This document shows positions 6,728 to 11,169 of a DNA stretch of 11,169 bases, in pieces; within the stretch, counting starts at the first letter, position 1, and each line of letters starts with the position of its first letter. A program made the translations under genes and the position numbers. The DNA is from Phycisphaerae bacterium. GTDB lineage: Bacteria > Planctomycetota > Phycisphaerae > Phycisphaerales > SM1A02. Below the pieces are notes generated by a model, which had not been told where the DNA came from, did no database searches, and saw only the letters and a list, made by a program, of their open reading frames with translations. Location: positions 1-11,169 of the forward strand of contig JABJQE010000094.1 in assembly GCA_018663565.1 (NCBI GenBank), given 5' to 3'.

Positions 6728-7197
6728 GCACCTTGGAATTGGAACTTCAAGATGTCGAATCGCACGCAGCCTTCGGACGCATACTGGCGAGGCAACTCCG
6801 ACTTGGCGACGTTGTTGCGCTGACGGGGGAACTCGCCGCAGGCAAGACGACACTCGTTCAATCTCTCGGCGAGGCGATGGGCATTGCGGACATGTCAAGC
6901 CCCACCTTCGGCATCATTCACGAGCACGCCATCTCAACCGGTGGCCGCTTGATGCATGTTGATGCGTATCGCGTGCATGGGGCGCATGAATTGATTGATC
7001 TCGGATGGGATGAGTGGGCGGGGAGCGATTCAGCAATTGTGTGCGTTGAGTGGGCCGATCGCGTTCGTGACCTGCTTGCTGGTCACGATGTACTTTTCAT
7101 TGAACTTCTGCATGCAGAGGAGGGGCGAGTCGCCCTTATTCAGTGGGGAGATGCATCTAGGCTCTTGTCGCTCGCGGCTTCGGGCGACACCGCGTAG
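6724..7197 (+). CDS. tsaE: tRNA threonylcarbamoyladenosine (t6A) biosynthesis ATPase TsaE
   Basis: A 157-residue cytoplasmic P-loop ATPase that works with TsaB and TsaD to cycle the complex making t6A at position 37 of ANN-decoding tRNAs. Motifs: Walker A GELAAGKTT (35-43; the family's usual GxGAGKTT has Ala for the middle Gly), SSPTFGIIHEH, HVDAYR (78-83) and VEWADR (108-113). The start ATG at 6724 overlaps the thiL stop (ATGA), which argues for translational coupling; a start at 6709 inside thiL is unlikely. The last 58 bases overlap the end of the convergent fur gene in antisense. TsaB and TsaD are not in the window. Confidence 0.93.
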   Translation: MSTLELELQDVESHAAFGRILARQLRLGDVVALTGELAAGKTTLVQSLGEAMGIADMSSPTFGIIHEHAISTGGRLMHVDAYRVHGAHELIDLGWDEWAGSDSAIVCVEWADRVRDLLAGHDVLFIELLHAEEGRVALIQWGDASRLLSLAASGDTA

Positions 7198-7643
7198 ATC
7201 ACAAAGCGGTGGCCAACGGTCTCCCAGCCGGCATCGGCCGCGATCCCTTCTCGTAGGGCGACAACATCATCACATTGCAGCGGCATGAGTTTGCCCGTCT
7301 TGACGCAGACCATGTAGTCGGAGGGCTCTCGGCCGTACACAAGCTGGTAGTGGGTGATCTTTGCATCAAGCAACATAAATGGCGCCACAATGCCCGCATC
7401 TTGGAGCAGCCGAAGCGTGCGGTACACCGTGGACTTCGATACATTCTTGTGTTCAGATCGCATCTCCATGAGAAGCGAGTCCGCATCAAAGAGACCTTCG
7501 GTTTCCATCACCGCTGCAAGCACATCCGCTCGCTCCGAGGTGTAGCGAAGCGAGCATGACTTGAGGTACCGTCTGAATACAGCGCACAGTGGCGCCAGGA
7601 TCTGAGGAATATTCGACGTGTCAGTGAGATCGGCGGAATCCAT
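7140..7643 (-). CDS. Fur-family transcriptional regulator with degenerate metal sites
   Basis: A 167-residue protein. Residues about 22-90 form the Fur winged helix (LRYTSERADVLAAVM, recognition helix SKSTVYRTLRLLQDAGIV at 69-86); residues about 95-155 form the dimerisation domain. Fur normally senses Fe, Zn, Mn or peroxide through His/Glu/Cys ligands. Here the HHHDHLIC-type segment is EPSDYMVC, so the His before and after the Asp are Ser108 and Tyr110. The first CxxC is C113-VK-T116 and the second CxxC is absent. The His in the wing region of E. coli Fur (near His33) is also missing. His98, Asp93 and His145 remain. It may sense a different signal or be metal-independent. The start is ATG at 7643, overlapping the start of the divergent glycosyltransferase; a TTG at 7664 would lengthen it by seven residues. 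Confidence 0.88.
   Translation of the reverse strand: MDSADLTDTSNIPQILAPLCAVFRRYLKSCSLRYTSERADVLAAVMETEGLFDADSLLMEMRSEHKNVSKSTVYRTLRLLQDAGIVAPFMLLDAKITHYQLVYGREPSDYMVCVKTGKLMPLQCDDVVALREGIAADAGWETVGHRFVIYAVSPEAASDKSLDASPH
7604..7608 (+). promoter_or_regulatory. Shine-Dalgarno GAGGA favouring GTG 7618 for the DUF3524 gene
   Basis: GAGGA stands nine bases before an in-frame GTG at 7618. The ATG at 7642 has only GGCGGA (7632-7637) four bases upstream. If GTG 7618 is used, the protein gains eight residues (380 in all) and overlaps the first 26 bases of fur in antisense. Confidence 0.45.
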
Positions 7644-8760
7644 GGTGATCAATAGTACAGGCAAGCCGCCTTATGTCCTCGCCTTTGAAGCGTGGGATTC
7701 TGGTTCTCATCGCGCGGTTCGTGAGGCGATCTGCCGGCATGCCGAGATGAACTGGCATTGGATCGTCCTTGGGGCAGCGAACTGGCGATGGCGACTGCGT
7801 CTTTCGGCGCCTTCGCTTGTCTCTGAGGCGAAGAAGGCAGGGGTACTGGCGGGGGAGTGGGATCTGGTGTTCGCCACCTCGCTGGTGCCACTTGCTGACC
7901 TTGTGTCGCTGTTGCCGCCTCGTCTAGCAGCGTTGCCACGTGTGTTATACATGCATGAGAATCAGGCTGAGTACCCTGCATCGACCGGAGAGAAAGATCA
8001 CCGTGATGTGCACGCGGTTGCCACGAACATTATGTCAATGCTTGCAGCCGATCGCGTGCTGTGGAACAGCAATTGGAACCGCGACTCATTCCTCGCCCAC
8101 GCCGAGACTATTGTGCGGGCGGCCAAAGGGGCCGTGGATCGAAGCATCTTGGATCAAATAGAAGACCGCTCCGAAGTGGTGTGGCCACCGGTAGAAATAC
8201 CCGTCGCATCGGATCCGGGAGTTTTACATAAGGCATCTGAGGCTAAATCACGTGGGCTCACGCTGGTGGCCTGGCCGCATCGGTGGGAGCACGACAAGGG
8301 GCCCGAAGAATTGCTTGCGATCGATGCTGAGCGTGGCGAGCGTGATCAACTCGGCTGGGTCTTGCTTGGAGAACAGTTCAATACTATCCCAGAGGCATTT
8401 CCTGCATTGCAGCAACAAGCGGGCGAGAGAATCATCCACGCCGGCCGGGCACCGCGGGCACAGTATGAGTCGTGGCTTCACGCGTGCGACTGGGTGCTTT
8501 CAACCGCTCGGCACGAGTTCTTTGGCGTGGGCGTTGTTGAGGCGATGCTTGCTGGCTGTCTGCCGTGGCTGCCCGATCGGCTGAGTTATCCAGAGCTGGT
8601 ACCACCGGAGTGCATGGGGCTGTCTCCAGCGAATCCGCCTGCGAATATCGCTGCCACCCAAGACGCCATTCGTTTGCATTTGGCCCAGGCTATTGCGCCA
8701 CAAGCAGTCCAGAAGCTGGAAAAGGCCATTGAGATGCACCTCCCCCATGCCCGCCGATAA
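7642..8760 (+). CDS. DUF3524 glycosyltransferase, GTDC1/QTMAN-like (tRNA-queuosine mannosyltransferase family)
   Basis: A 372-residue GT4-like enzyme that matches, motif by motif, the animal GTDC1 protein, which mannosylates queuosine at position 34 of tRNA-Asp. Seen here: FEAWDSGSH (15-23), the WRWRLRLSA loop (48-56), VLYMHENQAEYP with His105-Gln108, ADRVLWNSNWNRDSFL, VAWPHRWEHDKGPEELL (W211 to K219), LGEQFNTIPEAF, and STARHEFFGVGVVEA (His291 to Val296) near the nucleotide-sugar site. It lacks the long insert of the human protein. In animals the donor is GDP-mannose; the bacterial substrate and the sugar are unproven. No signal peptide or membrane span, so cytoplasmic. It is divergent from fur, with start codons sharing the CATG at 7641-7644, so its promoter must lie inside fur. 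GTG 7618 is an alternative start. Family assignment is firm; the exact reaction is inference. Confidence 0.85.
   Translation: MVINSTGKPPYVLAFEAWDSGSHRAVREAICRHAEMNWHWIVLGAANWRWRLRLSAPSLVSEAKKAGVLAGEWDLVFATSLVPLADLVSLLPPRLAALPRVLYMHENQAEYPASTGEKDHRDVHAVATNIMSMLAADRVLWNSNWNRDSFLAHAETIVRAAKGAVDRSILDQIEDRSEVVWPPVEIPVASDPGVLHKASEAKSRGLTLVAWPHRWEHDKGPEELLAIDAERGERDQLGWVLLGEQFNTIPEAFPALQQQAGERIIHAGRAPRAQYESWLHACDWVLSTARHEFFGVGVVEAMLAGCLPWLPDRLSYPELVPPECMGLSPANPPANIAATQDAIRLHLAQAIAPQAVQKLEKAIEMHLPHARR
7652..7657 (-). promoter_or_regulatory. TANNNT -10-like box (TACTAT) 8 bases before fur
   Basis: On the minus strand TACTAT is followed by eight bases and the fur ATG at 7643. A GACA-ending hexamer (AGGACA) lies 16 bases further upstream as a fair -35. 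The box sits inside the first codons of the divergent glycosyltransferase. No Shine-Dalgarno precedes fur, so a leaderless mRNA is likely. Confidence 0.45.
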
Positions 8761-8801
8761 TGACTCTTATGTCAAACTCTGGCCTCTGGCCGCTTACGGG
8801 G

Positions 8802-8807
8802 TAGTCT
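8802..8807 (+). promoter_or_regulatory. TANNNT -10-like box (TAGTCT) 6 bases before the kinase gene
   Basis: TAGTCT is followed by six bases and the ATG at 8814, with no Shine-Dalgarno. Eleven to twenty-four bases upstream lies a perfect tandem repeat TCTGGCC-TCTGGCC (8778-8791), roughly where an activator or sigma contact would sit. No -35 hexamer is recognisable. Reading as a leaderless promoter is inferred. Confidence 0.35.
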
Positions 8808-8813
8808 TCCAAC

Positions 8814-10109
8814 ATGCCTGCTGCACATGAAACTCATACGGCAACTCGCGAAGCCCCGGCTGGCTTGCTGCAAGTTGGCGTGTTGAGCGCCACCCTGATC
8901 TGGCTCGTGTTCGTGGTGCTGATCGCCGCAGTGCTGCTGTGGCGTATTGGTGACTGGCGTCTTGATTCCCAGCGGGAGTATGCAGCTGAGCAGTACGCAG
9001 CTATGGGCTTTGCGATGATTGCGAATATTGAGTCAGCCCCAGAGGCTCGTGCCATTTTGCGTCATCTTCAGGCTGCGACTCCTGAACTCACCCTCTTTCA
9101 AGTTGATTCACCACTTCTTGCCTTACCGGCGGGCATTCAGCCCAGTGACGTGTATCGCATTGAAGGGCCGAGCGGGCAGATCATGCAGGTCGTGCTCTCG
9201 GCCACGTCGCTTGGAACCGCGCGGCTCTGGACCACGCTGGCCACACTGATCTGCATGGGAACAGTATTCTTGCTCATGAGCGTGTTCTTGGTCGTGATGA
9301 TCGGCCGGCTCGTTGGGCGTCCTGTTCGTCAAATCGAATATCAGGCTGCTCAACTTGCATCCGGGCGAACGGACACAGAAGTTTCTGCAGACTGTGCTGG
9401 CGACTTTGCGCCACTCGCCGCAAGCCTCGAGCTGATTCGAGCACGCATCAATTCAGAACGCGATCGCAGCGATCGTGTTGGCGAAGAACTTCGCCGAACA
9501 AACTCACTGCAGTCATTGATGCTGCGGGAATTGAATCATCGCATCCGAAATAACCTCGCCTCGCTCTCTGCGTTGATTGGGGTGTCGCGTGCAAATGACC
9601 CTTCTGTGCCCGAGTTTGCTGATCGAATTGATCGTCGCATCTCGGCCATGGCCGCGGTGCACGGGATGCTCTCGGAACGCAGCTGGTCCCCTGTTGAGTT
9701 GTTTTCCTTGCTTGAGCGGCTTCGTCCCGTAGAGTTCGGCGAGCGGATTCGAATGACTGGCCCTGATATCGACGTGAGCGCCGCACAGGCGACCCCGCTC
9801 GCCATGGTTTTTCAAGAGATGTTTGCCAACGCCATCGAACATGGCAGCCTTGGATCAGGCGTTGGTTGGCTACAGATACAGTGGGATGTAGGCGAGGCCC
9901 CTGAGGGGCAAGTCATTGTCATCGACTGGCGGGAAACCGGCGGTCCCGCACCCAACGTCAATGCTGTTGCTGGCACGGGCACCCTGTTGATCCGCGGCTT
10001 GATTGAGGGCGAAATGCGAGGAGAGATCACCCTGAATCATGCACCTGACGGCGTGTCGCATCGAATCCGCATCCCATTGAAGGTCGTCCCGCACGCCGGC
10101 GGGGTGTGA
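8814..10109 (+). CDS. Membrane-bound HisKA_2/HWE-type sensor histidine kinase
   Basis: A 431-residue sensor kinase. Membrane spans at about 21-44 and 138-163 enclose a periplasmic sensor region of roughly 95 residues that I do not recognise. A HAMP linker follows (about 164-213). The dimerisation/phosphoacceptor helix has LRELNHRIRNNLASL with phosphoacceptor His242; this NHRxxN motif marks the HisKA_2 and HWE kinases. The ATP-binding domain has the N-box FQEMFANAIEHGSL (Asn339), WRETGGP, which matches the WxE motif of HWE kinases, and GTGTLLIRGLI. No response regulator is next to it, so it is an orphan kinase here. It may serve general stress or envelope signalling, as many of this class do; that is inference. 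It ends one base before the stop of the convergent menG. Confidence 0.9.
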   Translation: MPAAHETHTATREAPAGLLQVGVLSATLIWLVFVVLIAAVLLWRIGDWRLDSQREYAAEQYAAMGFAMIANIESAPEARAILRHLQAATPELTLFQVDSPLLALPAGIQPSDVYRIEGPSGQIMQVVLSATSLGTARLWTTLATLICMGTVFLLMSVFLVVMIGRLVGRPVRQIEYQAAQLASGRTDTEVSADCAGDFAPLAASLELIRARINSERDRSDRVGEELRRTNSLQSLMLRELNHRIRNNLASLSALIGVSRANDPSVPEFADRIDRRISAMAAVHGMLSERSWSPVELFSLLERLRPVEFGERIRMTGPDIDVSAAQATPLAMVFQEMFANAIEHGSLGSGVGWLQIQWDVGEAPEGQVIVIDWRETGGPAPNVNAVAGTGTLLIRGLIEGEMRGEITLNHAPDGVSHRIRIPLKVVPHAGGV

Positions 10110-10110
10110 T

Positions 10111-10890
10111 TCATCTGGTTGCGAGCGTTATCGTGCAGATGCCCAGTGATTGGGGAAGCTGCTTTGTGACAGCGAGCCCCGCGCTCGAAACCATAGACGC
10201 GAGCGTTGCCGGGTCGGCAAACGTGCTCACAGACTTAGGTAGGTAGCGATACGCGCCGGATCTGTCACCTGAAAGCAAGGTTGCGGTACAAGGCATGATG
10301 TGTTTTGTGTATGCCGAATTGAACCATCGGATCAATGCATTGCGAGGCGTACTGAACTCGAGAACGATCAGTCGCCCACCGGGGCGAAGCACGCGGGCGA
10401 ACTCCCCTACCGCAATTGCAGGGTCACTGACATTGCGAAGCCCGAAGGCAATGGTCACGACGTCCATAGACTGGTCTGGCAACTCAATATCCATGGCGTC
10501 GCCCCAGTGATACTCGGGCACGATCTGGCCTGGCTTTCGGGTGATTCTTGAGGCCTTGTGCCGGGCTACGTCGAGCATTGCACGGGTGAAGTCCATGCCA
10601 AGAACTGTTCGAGGGCGTTTGGCTGCAAGGATCTCCGACAAGTCGCCTGTCCCACAGGCCATATCGAGCACATCATCTGTCGGCTTGATTGCGGCGAGTT
10701 TCGCTGCCTCGCGTCTCCATGCCTGATCACGCCACATGGAGTGCACGCGATTGTTCAGGTCATACCGCTTTGCGATGCTGCTGAACATGGCCTCAACACG
10801 GGCCGCCTTGTCGGCTGCTTCGTGCGGGTTGGCTCGCAAATCAGCGTCGGACCAGGCCGGTGATTGTGGGGCTTGTTTGGTGTCGTTCAC
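10111..10890 (-). CDS. menG: Demethylmenaquinone methyltransferase (MenG/UbiE family)
   Basis: A 259-residue class I SAM-dependent methyltransferase that adds the ring methyl group in the last step of menaquinone synthesis. Motifs: VEAMFSSIAKRYDLNN (32-47), VLDMACGTGDLSE (SAM motif I, 74-86), VLGMDF (motif II), IAFGLRNV (147-154), EFARVLRPGGRLIVLEFS (163-180), YRYLPKSV and LGICTITLATR at the C-terminus. Length is typical of the family (about 250). The start is GTG at 10890; the frame is closed just upstream by a TGA, and no Shine-Dalgarno is visible. The name menG is preferred because planctomycetes generally use menaquinone, but ubiE cannot be excluded from sequence alone. It is convergent with the kinase (one base between stops) and divergent from the lipoprotein gene. 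Confidence 0.93.
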   Translation of the reverse strand: MNDTKQAPQSPAWSDADLRANPHEAADKAARVEAMFSSIAKRYDLNNRVHSMWRDQAWRREAAKLAAIKPTDDVLDMACGTGDLSEILAAKRPRTVLGMDFTRAMLDVARHKASRITRKPGQIVPEYHWGDAMDIELPDQSMDVVTIAFGLRNVSDPAIAVGEFARVLRPGGRLIVLEFSTPRNALIRWFNSAYTKHIMPCTATLLSGDRSGAYRYLPKSVSTFADPATLASMVSSAGLAVTKQLPQSLGICTITLATR

Positions 10891-10898
10891 GGCAATGC

Positions 10899-10904
10899 AT
10901 CATA
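10899..10904 (-). promoter_or_regulatory. TANNNT -10-like box (TATGAT) 8 bases before menG
   Basis: TATGAT on the minus strand matches the -10 consensus at 5 of 6 positions and is followed by eight bases and the GTG at 10890. No Shine-Dalgarno lies between. It shares the 39-base divergent gap with the opposite promoter at 10918-10923. Confidence 0.45.
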
Positions 10905-10917
10905 TCCGCCCACGGCG

Positions 10918-10923
10918 TAGAAT
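10918..10923 (+). promoter_or_regulatory. TANNNT -10-like box (TAGAAT) 6 bases before the lipoprotein gene
   Basis: TAGAAT matches TATAAT at 5 of 6 positions and is followed by six bases and the ATG at 10930. No Shine-Dalgarno is present, and the distance leaves room for a leaderless start only. The two opposite -10 boxes in this gap are 13 bases apart. Confidence 0.45.
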
Positions 10924-10929
10924 CATGCT

Positions 10930-11169
10930 ATGTCATATCGATCGCCACTGGCCATACTTGGCCTCCTCGCTGCTCTTGTCTTGGCTACTTCGTGCGCTTA
11001 TCTCGATCATGCGAGGCACTGGATGGGCGACTTCGAACCATCGGTCAGCCTCTCCCGCGTGGGCGGCGAGGGTGGACATCTCTCGATGGACATCAAGACC
11101 GCGGTGTGCACAAGCGATCCATTCGTCCACACATCGTTGTGGATGACTGATCTCACATATGAGCAAATA
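10930..11169 (+). CDS. Putative lipoprotein, 3' end outside the window
   Basis: An open frame of 80 codons that runs to the end of the window with no stop. The N-terminus MSYRSPLAILGLLAALVLAT followed by Ser-Cys is a lipoprotein signal peptide: one basic residue, a hydrophobic core, and a lipobox ATSC with lipidated Cys at residue 22. The mature part (AYLDHARHWMGDFEPSVSLS...) has no domain I recognise. It is probably anchored to the outer or inner membrane; residue +2 after Cys is Ala. Divergent from menG across 39 bases. Confidence 0.7.
   Translation, partial: MSYRSPLAILGLLAALVLATSCAYLDHARHWMGDFEPSVSLSRVGGEGGHLSMDIKTAVCTSDPFVHTSLWMTDLTYEQI

Noticed and set aside
1..11169. A defence island, secondary-metabolite cluster or mobile element
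   Set aside because: All recognisable genes are housekeeping, envelope or regulatory; no transposase, integrase, nuclease or toxin-antitoxin motif is present.

Overview
The window looks like chromosomal DNA of a diderm bacterium of the Planctomycetota, most likely a Phycisphaerae-type marine lineage. Three things point there: the secreted protease ends in the acidic dockerin-like tail typical of that class (GDVDGNG...GDLDDDGDVDIDD), there is a Kdo transferase (so LPS and an outer membrane), and menaquinone synthesis, FHA and HWE-type kinase genes lie together in short, gene-dense, often divergent units. I see no insertion sequence, phage gene, CRISPR array, rRNA or tRNA.

Layout, left to right. 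(1) 71-1345 (+): exported protein with a ClpP/crotonase-like fold and an almost pure glycine tail. A hairpin with REP-like character (1395-1423) separates it from a convergent FHA-domain protein (1436-1750, -). (2) 1856-3091 (+): waaA, Kdo transferase. (3) 3334-5484 (+): large secreted M12B-like metalloprotease with cadherin-like, PA14 and dockerin-like modules. (4) A 301-base stretch with strong hairpins, then thiL-tsaE (5786-7197, +), overlapping by ATGA. (5) A Fur-family regulator (7140-7643, -), convergent over tsaE and head-to-head with a DUF3524 glycosyltransferase (7642-8760, +) that closely resembles animal GTDC1/QTMAN, the tRNA-queuosine mannosyltransferase. (6) 8814-10109 (+): membrane HisKA_2/HWE histidine kinase, tail-to-tail with menG/ubiE (10111-10890, -). 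(7) 10930-11169 (+): start of a lipoprotein gene that leaves the window.

Functions mostly concern the envelope (exported ClpP-like protein, Kdo transferase, protease, lipoprotein), cofactors (ThiL, MenG) and tRNA modification (TsaE for t6A37; the DUF3524 protein possibly for queuosine 34). I see no single dedicated defence or biosynthetic system.

The two most interesting signals are: (a) a bacterial QTMAN/GTDC1 homologue whose start codon overlaps that of a Fur-family regulator that has lost most canonical metal ligands; and (b) a recurring promoter architecture, in which five genes without a Shine-Dalgarno sequence each have a TANNNT hexamer exactly 6-8 bases before the start codon (waaA, fur, kinase, menG, lipoprotein; thiL fits if it starts at GTG 5795). 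Genes with a good Shine-Dalgarno lack this. The pattern suggests frequent leaderless transcription in this organism.
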